Below, one piece after another: positions 1-7,395 of a stretch of 64,000 bases of DNA. Under the pieces are notes generated by a model. It saw only the letters and a program-made list of their open reading frames with translations, was not told the origin of the DNA and did no database searches. This DNA is from Gemmobacter sp. (GTDB taxonomy: Bacteria; Pseudomonadota; Alphaproteobacteria; Rhodobacterales; Rhodobacteraceae). Where the stretch lies: the NCBI RefSeq assembly GCF_034676705.1, contig NZ_JAUCBS010000005.1:62001-126000 (forward strand), in the 5' to 3' direction. Within the stretch, counting starts at the first letter, position 1, and every line of letters starts with the position of its first letter. Both the position numbers and the translations under genes were made by a program.

Positions 1-1
1 C

Positions 2-532
2 CTGTTCACCATCGGCATCACCAAGGGCCGCTGGAACACGCTGGTGGCAGCGCTTCAGCAGTTCAAGGACGATTACGACCGCAACCAGCCGCTGTGGCGC
101 GTGATGCCGGAATTTTCGGCCAAGCATACGCGCTACGAACGCATGGGGCTGCGCGACCTTAGCCAGCATGTGCATGCGCTCTATGCCAAGTATGACGTGG
201 CCCGGCTCTCGACCGAAATCTACCTGTCGGACCACCACCCGGCCATGACCCCGACCGAGGCGTTTTCCCATATCGCGCGGCGCAAGACCGAACGGGTGGC
301 CATCGACCACCTGGAAGGCCGCATCACCACCAGCCTGGTCACCCCCTATCCGCCGGGCATTCCCCTGCTGATCCCGGGCGAGGTGTTCAACGCCAAGATC
401 GTGGATTACCTGCGCTTCAACCGCGAATTCGCCCGCGAATGCCCCGGGTTCGAAACCGATATCCACGGGCTGGTGCTGGAAACCGCGCCGGATGGCACGG
501 TCCATCACTACGCCGATTGCGTCGCGTCCTGA
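2..532 (+). CDS. Orn/Lys/Arg decarboxylase, C-terminal part (5' end outside window)
   Basis: This is the 3' end of a PLP-dependent basic amino acid decarboxylase of fold type I (arginine, lysine or ornithine to the matching diamine plus CO2, cytoplasmic). The frame is open from base 2, so the start lies upstream. The visible 176 codons match the C-terminal domain of the family: a helical stretch with DHHPAMTPTEAF, the hallmark PYPPGIPLLIPGE near the end, and a closing HYADC. The catalytic lysine and PLP-binding region are not in the window. Which amino acid is used cannot be told from this part. A strong hairpin terminator follows the stop codon, so the gene ends its own transcription unit. 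Confidence 0.88.
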   Translation: MFTIGITKGRWNTLVAALQQFKDDYDRNQPLWRVMPEFSAKHTRYERMGLRDLSQHVHALYAKYDVARLSTEIYLSDHHPAMTPTEAFSHIARRKTERVAIDHLEGRITTSLVTPYPPGIPLLIPGEVFNAKIVDYLRFNREFARECPGFETDIHGLVLETAPDGTVHHYADCVAS

Positions 533-557
533 CAGCGCGGTCCGGTATGGGTTTGCG

Positions 558-590
558 CGCGGCGGCCATCGGCCGCCGCGTTCTGCTTTC
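558..590 (+). terminator. Rho-independent terminator after the decarboxylase gene
   Basis: A perfect 10-bp GC stem (558-567 pairing with 571-580, loop ATC) is followed by a T-rich run, TTCTGCTTTC. It lies 25 bases after the decarboxylase stop codon. Confidence 0.8.
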
Positions 591-652
591 TATGGCTCGG
601 TCATCGGAAATCCCTGCCTTGTATTGGATCTGCGGTGGCGCAGGTTGATTTT

Positions 653-667
653 GTTCCCTTTATGTTC
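653..667 (+). promoter_or_regulatory. LexA (SOS) box of alphaproteobacterial type
   Basis: GTTC at 653-656 and GTTC at 664-667 are separated by exactly 7 bases (CCTTTAT). This direct repeat, GTTC-N7-GTTC, is the established LexA recognition pattern in Rhodobacter, Paracoccus and rhizobia. It lies 33 bases before the ATG at 701 and overlaps a possible promoter (TTGATT 645-650, 18-base spacer, TATATC 669-674). Binding by LexA is inferred, not shown. Confidence 0.72.
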
Positions 668-700
668 TATATCGAGTCTACCCGAACAGGGAGACCCGCC

Positions 701-997
701 ATGGATGATACGACCTTTGCCTTGCCCGTCACGCCGCGCCAGCTGGCCTATGCCAAGTCGCTGGCGCTGCGGAACCAGACCCTGCTGCCCTGGGCCGTCC
801 AGCAGGACCGCCGCAGCCTGAGCGCCTGGATCGAGGCGCAGGCCCAGTTGAAGCCGATGGGCGGGGGCAGCAGCCTGCCCAGTTCGAAACAGGTGGCGTT
901 CGCCGAAAAGCTTGCCCGCATCAAGCGGCGCGCGGTGCCCGACGAATGTTTCCGCGACAAGGGGCTGATGTCGCGCTGGATCGACAGCAACAAGTAA
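701..997 (+). CDS. Small protein with two repeats of a topoisomerase-tail-like motif, probably SOS-regulated
   Basis: This is a 98-residue soluble protein with no signal peptide. The start at 701 is chosen because a purine-rich CAGGGAGA stretch precedes it and because the longer frame from 635 would run through the SOS box. The protein is an internal duplication: residues 9-46 (TPRQLAYAKSLA then LSAWIE) and 60-95 (SSKQVAFAEKLA then LMSRWID) share the pattern T/S-x-x-Q-x-x-[FY]-A-x-x-[IL]-A and a closing WI[DE]. As family knowledge, similar units occur as C-terminal tails of some DNA topoisomerases, where they probably help bind DNA. With the LexA-like box upstream, a DNA-damage role is a reasonable inference. 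I do not recognise a named family. Confidence 0.7.
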   Translation: MDDTTFALPVTPRQLAYAKSLALRNQTLLPWAVQQDRRSLSAWIEAQAQLKPMGGGSSLPSSKQVAFAEKLARIKRRAVPDECFRDKGLMSRWIDSNK

Positions 998-1015
998 GGG
1001 GGCCAGCGGACCCCC
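998..1015. terminator. Short GC hairpin between convergent genes
   Basis: GGGGG (998-1002), an 8-base loop and CCCCC (1011-1015) lie between the stop codons of the small protein (997) and zntA (1019). There is no T-tract, so this is only a weak candidate for a shared terminator. Confidence 0.3.
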
Positions 1016-1018
1016 CGC

Positions 1019-3202
1019 CTAGGTCGCCCGCCCCGGATCGGCCCGCAGCAGGCGCAGCGCGTTCAACGTGACCAGAACGGTGGCCCCGGTATCGGCCAGA
1101 ATGGCAATCCACAGCCCCGTCAGCCCCAGAACCGAGGTGATCAGGAACACCGCCTTCAGCCCCAGCGCAATGGCGACATTCTGGCGGATGTTCGCCATGG
1201 TCACCCGCGCCAGCCGGATCAGCGCCGGCACATCGGCCACCCGGTTGCGCAGGATGGCGGCATCGGCGGTTTCCAGCGCCACATCGGTGCCCGACCCCAT
1301 CGCCACGCCGACGCTGGCCTGTTTCAGCGCCGGGGCATCATTGATGCCATCGCCCACCATCATCACCGGCCCCATGTCGCGGATCGCGGCCAGCTTGTCC
1401 TGCGGCAGCATCCGGGCGCGGTAGTCGGTGCCAAGCTGTGCCGCGATGGCGGCGGCGGTGCGGGGGTTGTCGCCGGTCAGGATGACCGGGGCAATGCCCA
1501 TGGCGCGCAGCTGGGCCATGGCACCGGCGGCGTCGGGGCGGGGTTCGTCGCGCAGCGCGATCAGCCCCAGCGGCTGGCCCTGCCGGAACACGGCGACGAC
1601 GGTTTTCCCCTCGGCCTCCAGCGTTTCGGCGCGGGCGGTCTGGTCGGCGGCCAAGCCACCGGCCTCGGCGGCATGAGGGGGCGAGGTGACCCAGGCCATG
1701 GCCCCGCCGACCAGCGCCTGGGCGCCCTTGCCGGGAAGGGCGCGGGCATCGGTTGCGGGCAGGGGGGCGATGGCCAGCGTGGCAGCATGGCGCAGGATGG
1801 CCTGCGCCAGCGGATGCGCCGATCCGCCCTCGACCCCGGCCGCGACGGCCAGCAGATCGGGCAGCGCCACGCCCGGCGCGGGCAGGGCATCGGTGACGGC
1901 GGGGGTGCCAAGGGTAAGCGTGCCCGTCTTGTCAAAGGCGACATGGCGGACAGCTGCCGCCGCCTCGATCACCGCGCCGCCCTTCATCAGCAGGCCGCGC
2001 CGCGCGCCGGCCGACAGGGCCGAGGCGATGGAGGCGGGAACCGAGATGACCAGCGCGCAAGGACAACCGATCAGCAGCAGGGCAAGCCCGCGATAGACCC
2101 AGGTTCCCCAGTCCTGCGCGAAGGCCAGCGGCGGCACCAGCACCACCAGCGCGGCAATGGCGACGATGGCGGGCATGTAGACCCGGCTGAAACGGTCGAT
2201 GAACCGTTCGGTGGGGGCGCGCGCCTCTTCTGCCTCTTCGACCAGGCGGATGATGCGGGCGATGGTGCTGTCAGTGGGATCCTTGGTGACGGCGATGCGC
2301 AGCGCGGCTTCGGTGTTGATCGCACCGGCAAAGACCGGATCGCCGGGGCCACGGGTGACGGGAATGCTTTCGCCGGTGACCGGGCTTTCGTCGATGCCCG
2401 AGGTGCCCGAGGCGATCACGCCATCGGCGGGAATGCGGTCGCCGGGGCGGACCAGCACGGTCTGGCCGATGCGCAACGCGCTGGCCGGGATTTCGCGGGA
2501 TGTGCCGCCCTCTTCCAGCAGGGCGGTGCGCGGGACAAGGCCGGCCAGCGCGCGGATGCCGTCGCGGGCCTTGCCGGCGGCGACACCTTCCAGCAGTTCG
2601 CCCACGGCGAACAGAAAGACGACCAGCGCCGCTTCCTCGGCGGCGCCGATGAACAGGGCGCCGGTGGCGGCAATGGTCATCAGCCCCTCGATGGTGAAGG
2701 GCTGGCCCAGGCGCAGCGCGGCCCAGGCGCGGCGGGCGACGGGCGCAAGGCCGATCAGGCAGGCCAGCACAAAGGCCCAGGTGCCGATGACGGATCCGGT
2801 TGCCAGTTCCACCCCCCAGGCCAGCGCCAGCAGCGCGCCGGTGCCGATCACCAGCTGCCCGCGGGCGGTCTTGTGCCAAGGCTTGTCGCGGTCGGCGGGG
2901 GTGGCGTGGCCGTGGCTGTGGTCATGGTGATCGTGGTCGCAATCGTGGTCATGGTCGTGCCCGGCGTGGGCCGGCTGCGCGCCGCGCGGGGCGATGGCAT
3001 AGCCCAGCTTGCGCACCACATCCTCGACCTGGGTCGCATCGGCCTGTGCCGGATCCAGCGTCAGCGTCAGCCGTTCGCCCATCAGCGCGACCGACACGTC
3101 GCTGATGCCGGGCAGGCGTTCCACCGCCCGGGTGACCTTGACCGTGCAAGCGGCGCAGTCCATGCCGCCGACGGTCCATTCGCGGCGTAGGGGTTCCGTC
3201 AT
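1019..3202 (-). CDS. zntA: Zn2+/Cd2+/Pb2+-exporting P1B-type ATPase
   Basis: This 727-residue inner-membrane pump exports divalent soft metals using ATP. Visible elements in order are a heavy-metal-associated domain with GMDCAAC (C16, C19), a long His/Asp-rich linker with repeated HDHDHD-type units that probably binds zinc, the TGES actuator motif, the CPC motif within GCPCALVIS in a membrane helix, the phosphorylation motif DKTGTLT, the SAHPL motif, and GDGINDAP. CPC followed by a serine, with an N-terminal CxxC, fits the Zn/Cd/Pb group rather than the copper group. The start at 3202 begins just before the CxxC domain. The longer upstream frame runs antisense through the regulator gene. It is divergent from the MerR gene, with a shared operator. 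Confidence 0.93.
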   Translation of the reverse strand: MTEPLRREWTVGGMDCAACTVKVTRAVERLPGISDVSVALMGERLTLTLDPAQADATQVEDVVRKLGYAIAPRGAQPAHAGHDHDHDCDHDHHDHSHGHATPADRDKPWHKTARGQLVIGTGALLALAWGVELATGSVIGTWAFVLACLIGLAPVARRAWAALRLGQPFTIEGLMTIAATGALFIGAAEEAALVVFLFAVGELLEGVAAGKARDGIRALAGLVPRTALLEEGGTSREIPASALRIGQTVLVRPGDRIPADGVIASGTSGIDESPVTGESIPVTRGPGDPVFAGAINTEAALRIAVTKDPTDSTIARIIRLVEEAEEARAPTERFIDRFSRVYMPAIVAIAALVVLVPPLAFAQDWGTWVYRGLALLLIGCPCALVISVPASIASALSAGARRGLLMKGGAVIEAAAAVRHVAFDKTGTLTLGTPAVTDALPAPGVALPDLLAVAAGVEGGSAHPLAQAILRHAATLAIAPLPATDARALPGKGAQALVGGAMAWVTSPPHAAEAGGLAADQTARAETLEAEGKTVVAVFRQGQPLGLIALRDEPRPDAAGAMAQLRAMGIAPVILTGDNPRTAAAIAAQLGTDYRARMLPQDKLAAIRDMGPVMMVGDGINDAPALKQASVGVAMGSGTDVALETADAAILRNRVADVPALIRLARVTMANIRQNVAIALGLKAVFLITSVLGLTGLWIAILADTGATVLVTLNALRLLRADPGRAT

Positions 3203-3251
3203 CGAAGTCTCCTGCCCGGGGGGCCGGGCCAGTTGTTTCCATCGATTCGGA

Positions 3252-3282
3252 GTCCTAATGTCTCTAGCAACTAGAGCATCAA
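3252..3282 (-). promoter_or_regulatory. MerR-type zntA promoter with 19-bp spacer and operator dyad
   Basis: On the minus strand, TTGATG (3282-3277) and TAGGAC (3257-3252) are separated by 19 bases. This is the stretched spacing typical of MerR-activated promoters. The spacer holds a perfect dyad, CTCTAG (3262-3267), CAA, CTAGAG (3271-3276). It drives zntA and probably overlaps the regulator's own promoter. Confidence 0.8.
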
Positions 3283-3292
3283 GGGGTTTCGC

Positions 3293-3715
3293 ATGCTGAG
3301 CATCGGAAAACTGGGCAAGGCAGCCGGGGTCAAGGTGCCGACCATCCGGTATTACGAGGAGATCGGCCTGCTGCCACAGGCCGACCGCAGCGGGGGCAAC
3401 CAGCGGCTGTATGGCCGCGCCACGCTGGAGCGGCTGACCTTCATCCGCCATGCGCGCGATCTGGGCTTTCCGCTGGAGGCGATCCGCGAATTGCTCAGCC
3501 TGGCGGACCGGCCGGATCTGCCCTGCGCCGCCGCCGATATGATCGCGCGGCGCCAGTTGGGGGCGGTGCAGGACCGCATCGCGCGGCTGATGGCCTTGCA
3601 GACGGAACTGGAACGCATGGTGGCGCAATGCGCCCATGGCACGATTTCGGATTGCCGGGTGATCGGGGTGCTGGCGAACCATGATCTGTGCCTGCACCCC
3701 GACCATGGGGCCTGA
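3293..3715 (+). CDS. MerR-family metal-responsive regulator (ZntR/CadR-like)
   Basis: This 140-residue cytoplasmic regulator likely activates the divergent zntA by untwisting its 19-bp spacer promoter. The N-terminus (SIGKLGKAAGVKVPTIRYYE) is the MerR winged helix. A dimerisation helix spans about residues 80-112. Cysteines at 78, 113, 121 and 133 match the metal-site layout of Zn/Cd/Pb sensors: a lone Cys before the coiled coil, then a C-terminal C-x7-C loop and a late CLHPDH. The late Cys/His tail resembles CadR and PbrR more than E. coli ZntR, so cadmium or lead sensing is possible. The ATG follows AAGGGG closely. It converges on the SDR at 3733. Confidence 0.9.
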   Translation: MLSIGKLGKAAGVKVPTIRYYEEIGLLPQADRSGGNQRLYGRATLERLTFIRHARDLGFPLEAIRELLSLADRPDLPCAAADMIARRQLGAVQDRIARLMALQTELERMVAQCAHGTISDCRVIGVLANHDLCLHPDHGA

Positions 3716-3732
3716 CGGCCTGACGGTCGTCG

Positions 3733-4482
3733 TCAGACGGCGGTATAACCGCCGTCCACCAGATGGTGGCTGCCGGTGACGAAACTGGCGTCCGGCGACA
3801 GCAACCAGACGATCAGCGCGGCCACCTCGTCGGCCTGGCCCCAGCGGCCGATCGCATGCAGCGCGGCGATATGGTCGCGGCGGGCGGCATCCATCCGCCC
3901 CTCTTGCATGGGCGTGTCGATAAAGCCGGGGCCGACCGAATTGACCCGGATCCCCAGGGCGGCGCCGTCGATGGCGGCCGATTTCGTCAGCCCGATCAGC
4001 GCGTGTTTCGACGCGGCATAATGCGCGAACCGGGCGGATGCGACGGTTCCCATCACCGAGGCGACGTTGACCACCGCGCCGCCGCCGGCCGCCGCCATGG
4101 CCGGAAAGGCGGCGTTCATGGCGTGGAACGGGCCGTCGAGGTTTACCGCCAGCACGCGGCGCCAGTCGGCGGTGGACACCTGGCCCATCGGCGCGCCGTT
4201 CCCGGTGATGCCCGCGCTGTTCACCAGCAGGCGCAGCGGGCCAAGATCGGCGACGGTGCGGGCGACGGCGGCCTGCACCGCATCGGCATCGGTCACGTCC
4301 AGCGGCAGGGGCAGCACCCGGGCGCCGGTGGCGCGCAGATCCGCCGCTGTGCGTTCCAGCGCGTCGGGGTTCATGTCGGCCAGCGCCACGGCGGCACCCG
4401 CCGCCGCCAGCCGGCGTGCCACTGCCGCCCCGATGCCAGAGGCGCCACCGGTGACGAATGCGGCCTGTCCGGTGAAATCCAT
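3733..4482 (-). CDS. SDR-family NAD(P)-dependent oxidoreductase (last gene of IclR-linked operon)
   Basis: This is a 249-residue classical SDR, a soluble alcohol/ketone oxidoreductase. It shows TGGASGIG for the cofactor near residue 10, the NSAG strand, and the catalytic pair S (in NVASVMG) and YAASK. A DGG-x-T end is typical. Asp in LADMN at the end of strand 2 suggests NAD rather than NADP. The start at 4482 follows AAAGGACGACC; the longer frame would run into the OYE gene. It is the last of eight closely packed minus-strand genes starting at 10289, 10 bases after the OYE stop. The substrate is unknown, but the operon suggests oxidation of a hydroxy acid or cyclic alcohol. Confidence 0.88.
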   Translation of the reverse strand: MDFTGQAAFVTGGASGIGAAVARRLAAAGAAVALADMNPDALERTAADLRATGARVLPLPLDVTDADAVQAAVARTVADLGPLRLLVNSAGITGNGAPMGQVSTADWRRVLAVNLDGPFHAMNAAFPAMAAAGGGAVVNVASVMGTVASARFAHYAASKHALIGLTKSAAIDGAALGIRVNSVGPGFIDTPMQEGRMDAARRDHIAALHAIGRWGQADEVAALIVWLLSPDASFVTGSHHLVDGGYTAV

Positions 4483-4492
4483 GGTCGTCCTT

Positions 4493-5617
4493 TCAGGCCC
4501 GCAGGCTGGCCACGCGGCGTTCCAGCCACCAGCCATGCTGTTCGGGCCAATGGTCAAAACTGTCGTCCCCCAGCGCGCGGCGGGCATGCAGCGGCCAGTT
4601 CGGATCCTCCAGCGCCTCGCGGCCGATGGCGATCAGGTCGGCGCGGCCGTCTTGCAGGATGGTTTCCGCCAGTTCCGGGGTGGTGATCAGCCCCACCGCC
4701 ATGCTGGCCATACCCGCCTGACGCACCGCATGGGCAAAGGGCACCTGGAACCCCGGCCCGCGCGGAATGCGCGCCACCGTGGCGCCGCCCGAAATCCCGC
4801 CCGACGAACAATCGACGACATCCACCCCCACCGCTTGCAACGCGCGGGCAAAGGCGACGGTATCCTCCAGCTGGATCCCCTCGTCCATGTGATCCACCGC
4901 CGAAACGCGGACGAACACGGGCCGGTCGTCCGGCCAGATCTCGCGCAGGATCGCCGCGATTTCCAGCGGCAGGCGCATGCGGCCGGCATGGTCGCCGCCA
5001 TAGGCATCGGTCCGGGTGTTGGAAATGGGCGAGAGAAATTCGTGGATCAGATAGCCATGCGCGGCATGCAGTTCCACCACGTCGAACCCGGCCGCCAGCG
5101 CCCGGCGGGCGGCGGCGGCATAGTCGGCCTTCAGCTGGTCGATATCGGCCAGCGACAGTTCCTGCGGCCTCGGCCAGCCATCGGCCATCGGCATCGCCGA
5201 TGGCGCGACCAGTGGCCAGCCGGCCTCGGCCCGTTCCGTCAGATCGGCGCCGTCCAGCGGGGTGCTGCCATGCCAGGGGCGCCGGGTGGCGCCCTTGCGC
5301 CCGGCATGGCCCAGCTGGATGCCGGCCGCCGCGCCCTGACCATGCAGGAACTCCACGATCCGGGCCAGGGGCGCAATGTGACCATCGTCCCACAGCCCCA
5401 GATCGCCGGGGGTGCCGCGCCCCTCGGGCGTCACGCAGGTGGCCTCGACGAACACCAGCCCGGCGCCGCCCACGGCAAACCGGCCGTATTGCACCAGGTG
5501 CCAGTCGGTCGGGTAACCGTCCGGGGTCGCCGAATACTGGCACATCGGCGAAATGACGATGCGGTTGCGCAGGGTCAGCCCGCGCAAGGCTACGGGCGAG
5601 GTCAGCAGGGGCGCCAT
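4493..5617 (-). CDS. NADH:flavin oxidoreductase, OYE family, YqjM-like
   Basis: This 374-residue TIM-barrel FMN enzyme is expected to reduce the C=C bond of enones, or act in reverse on saturated ketones. The N-terminal MCQYS places Cys26 and Tyr28 exactly as in YqjM-type (thermophilic-like) ene-reductases, where they tune FMN and bind substrate. The barrel has the HAAHGYLIHEFLSP block with its His pair and the GGD-x-x-GR phosphate region. Length fits the class. It lies 6 bases after the YciI gene and 10 bases before the last SDR. In the operon context (LLM monooxygenase, hydrolases, SDRs), it probably handles an unsaturated cyclic ketone or enoate. Confidence 0.92.
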   Translation of the reverse strand: MAPLLTSPVALRGLTLRNRIVISPMCQYSATPDGYPTDWHLVQYGRFAVGGAGLVFVEATCVTPEGRGTPGDLGLWDDGHIAPLARIVEFLHGQGAAAGIQLGHAGRKGATRRPWHGSTPLDGADLTERAEAGWPLVAPSAMPMADGWPRPQELSLADIDQLKADYAAAARRALAAGFDVVELHAAHGYLIHEFLSPISNTRTDAYGGDHAGRMRLPLEIAAILREIWPDDRPVFVRVSAVDHMDEGIQLEDTVAFARALQAVGVDVVDCSSGGISGGATVARIPRGPGFQVPFAHAVRQAGMASMAVGLITTPELAETILQDGRADLIAIGREALEDPNWPLHARRALGDDSFDHWPEQHGWWLERRVASLRA

Positions 5618-5623
5618 GGGGGC

Positions 5624-5893
5624 TTAGCCTTTCAGATCACCAAAAGACGGAGTGAACCCCATGGGTTCGTAGACGGCAATCCCCTGCGCCACAAAGGGAT
5701 CCTGCGCCAGCAGCGCCACCGCCGCCGCGTGGTTTTCGGCGCGCAGCAGGATCAGCCCGCCAACCGCCGGGTCGCGCCGCCCGGCCGACAGCACGGCGCC
5801 GCTGGCGATGGCGGCCTTCAGCCAGTCGCGATGGGCGACCAGCGTTTCGGCGGGAATGTCCTTGTGGTAGGTGCTGGGGCAGGCGAACAGCAT
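5624..5893 (-). CDS. YciI-family small protein
   Basis: This 89-residue protein has the ferredoxin-like YciI fold, seen from HRDWLKAAIASG, a conserved His (H22) and Asp near residue 41, and the QDPFVAQGIAVYEPM segment. Some family members act as muconolactone isomerases or dehydrochlorinases in aromatic degradation; most have no known reaction. The start at 5893 is preceded by AAGGAGAG. The longer frame that begins at 6340 lies inside the neighbouring SDR and is a shadow. It sits 14 bases after the SDR and 6 before the OYE in the same operon. A diverged relative lies at 42807. Confidence 0.85.
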   Translation of the reverse strand: MLFACPSTYHKDIPAETLVAHRDWLKAAIASGAVLSAGRRDPAVGGLILLRAENHAAAVALLAQDPFVAQGIAVYEPMGFTPSFGDLKG

Positions 5894-5907
5894 GGCTCTC
5901 TCCTTGG

Positions 5908-6672
5908 TCAGATAGCGACGCGGCCGCCATCGCAGGCGATGATCTGGCCGGTGACATAGGCGGAATGGTCCGATGCCAGGAACAGCGCCAGGCCCGCGAT
6001 ATCCTCGGGCGTGCCGATCCGGCGTAGAGGAATGGCGGCAAGGCGTTCCGCAGTTCCGGCCTGATTGAGGATCGGGCGGATCATCGGCGTGTCGATCGAC
6101 CCCGGCGCAATGGCGTTCACCCGGATGCCGTGTTCGCCCAGCGAACTGGCCAGCGCGCGGGTCAGCGCGACCAGCCCGCCCTTGCTGGCAGTATAGGCGT
6201 CGATGTTCTTTTGCCCGACGACCCCGGCGATCGAGGTGTTGAAGATGATGGACCCCGCCTTGCGGTCCAGCATGGGTTCGCCAAGATACTTGGTCATCAG
6301 GAAGGCGCCGGTCAGGTTGATGCGCAGGATCGCGTCCCAATCCTCCAGCGGGGTGTCAAAGATGCTGGCCATCCTGAACCGCCCGTGTTCCGAATAGCCG
6401 ATGCCGGCATTGTTGAACAGGATATGGGGGGCGCCCACCTCGGCCAGGATGCGGTCGCAGGCGGCGCGGACCTGCGGTTCCTGCCCCAGATCGCAGGCGA
6501 TGAATCGCACGTCGCCCAAGCGCGCCAGATCGGCGGCCGCCTTTTCCCCCTGTTCGGCGTTCCAGTCCACGATCACCACGCGGGCGCCTTCGGTCAGGAA
6601 CAGACGGGCACTGGCCAGACCCTGGCCGCTGGCGCCGCCGGTGATGACGGCGACCTTGTCTTTCAGTTGCAT
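5908..6672 (-). CDS. SDR-family oxidoreductase
   Basis: This 254-residue classical SDR has TGGASGQG (cofactor glycines), Asp in IVDWN (NAD preference), NNAG, and the catalytic set S in NTSIAG with YTASK. The end, CDGGRVAI, is typical of the family. It lies 27 bases after ribB and 14 before the YciI gene on the minus strand, so it belongs to the eight-gene operon. It probably oxidises an alcohol released by hydrolysis of a lactone or ester made in the same pathway, but that substrate is inferred from context only. Confidence 0.9.
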   Translation of the reverse strand: MQLKDKVAVITGGASGQGLASARLFLTEGARVVIVDWNAEQGEKAAADLARLGDVRFIACDLGQEPQVRAACDRILAEVGAPHILFNNAGIGYSEHGRFRMASIFDTPLEDWDAILRINLTGAFLMTKYLGEPMLDRKAGSIIFNTSIAGVVGQKNIDAYTASKGGLVALTRALASSLGEHGIRVNAIAPGSIDTPMIRPILNQAGTAERLAAIPLRRIGTPEDIAGLALFLASDHSAYVTGQIIACDGGRVAI

Positions 6673-6699
6673 GGCTTCCTCCCCGAAGCGTGCAGATGG

Positions 6700-7389
6700 C
6701 TATTGCGCGGCGATGGCGGCGGTTCCGGTCTCCAGCACGCGGCGCAGCAAGATCAGATCGGCAATGGTGATCCGGTGCAGGCGGTGCTGCGCGGCAAAGG
6801 CGGCCAGATCGGCGCCCCGCATCACGCTGCCATCGTCGTTCACCAGTTCGCAGATGACACCGACGGGGGGCAGGCCGGTCAGCCGGCACAGATCCACTGC
6901 CGCCTCGGTATGGCCATCGCGTTCCAGCACGCCGCCGTCGCGGGCGACCAGCGGGAAGATATGGCCGGGCCGCACGAAATCGGCGGGTTGGGCGGCGGGG
7001 TTGGCCAGGCCATGGACGGTGGCGCAGCGGTCGGCGGCGGAAATGCCGGTGGTGGTGCCGGCCCGCCAGTCCACGCTGACGGTAAAGGCGGTGGCAAACG
7101 GCGCATCGTTGCGCGCCACCATCGGCGGCAGATCCAGCTGCGCGGCGATGGCGGGTGTCAGCGGCGTGCAGACGATGCCCGAGGTGTGGCGCACGATAAA
7201 GGCCATGTCCGCCGGCCGGCAATGCACGGCGGCCATGATCAGGTCGCCTTCATTCTCGCGCCCGTCATCGTCGGTGACGATCAGCATGGCGCCGGTGGCG
7301 AACGCCTCCAGCGCGGCGCGCAGGGGGGCGGGCGCGGTGGCGGCAAGGATCGGGGAAAGGGATGCGGGCATGGCCGTGGCTTTCGTCAT
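6700..7389 (-). CDS. ribB: 3,4-dihydroxy-2-butanone-4-phosphate synthase (stand-alone RibB)
   Basis: This 229-residue enzyme converts ribulose 5-phosphate to formate plus 3,4-dihydroxy-2-butanone 4-phosphate, the four-carbon precursor of riboflavin. The metal/substrate loop DDDGRENEGDL (about 40-50), HTSGIVC and the DGHTEA block are all present. Only the RibB domain is seen; there is no GTP cyclohydrolase II part. It is placed 6 bases after an alpha/beta hydrolase gene and before an SDR gene, inside a catabolic operon that starts with an FMN-type monooxygenase and holds an FMN reductase of OYE type. It is therefore probably an accessory copy that raises flavin supply when the pathway is on. 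ATG at 7389 or 7371 are both possible. Confidence 0.92.
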   Translation of the reverse strand: MTKATAMPASLSPILAATAPAPLRAALEAFATGAMLIVTDDDGRENEGDLIMAAVHCRPADMAFIVRHTSGIVCTPLTPAIAAQLDLPPMVARNDAPFATAFTVSVDWRAGTTTGISAADRCATVHGLANPAAQPADFVRPGHIFPLVARDGGVLERDGHTEAAVDLCRLTGLPPVGVICELVNDDGSVMRGADLAAFAAQHRLHRITIADLILLRRVLETGTAAIAAQ

Positions 7390-7395
7390 GGGGGG

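Noticed and set aside
653..667. LuxR or other direct-repeat operator instead of an SOS box
   Set aside because: Exact GTTC-N7-GTTC spacing fits LexA best, and no other regulator gene is adjacent.
1673..3190. 505-residue plus-strand open frame opposite zntA
   Set aside because: The Gly/Asp/Gln-rich product mirrors the His-rich and Ala-rich parts of zntA, and there is no ribosome site.
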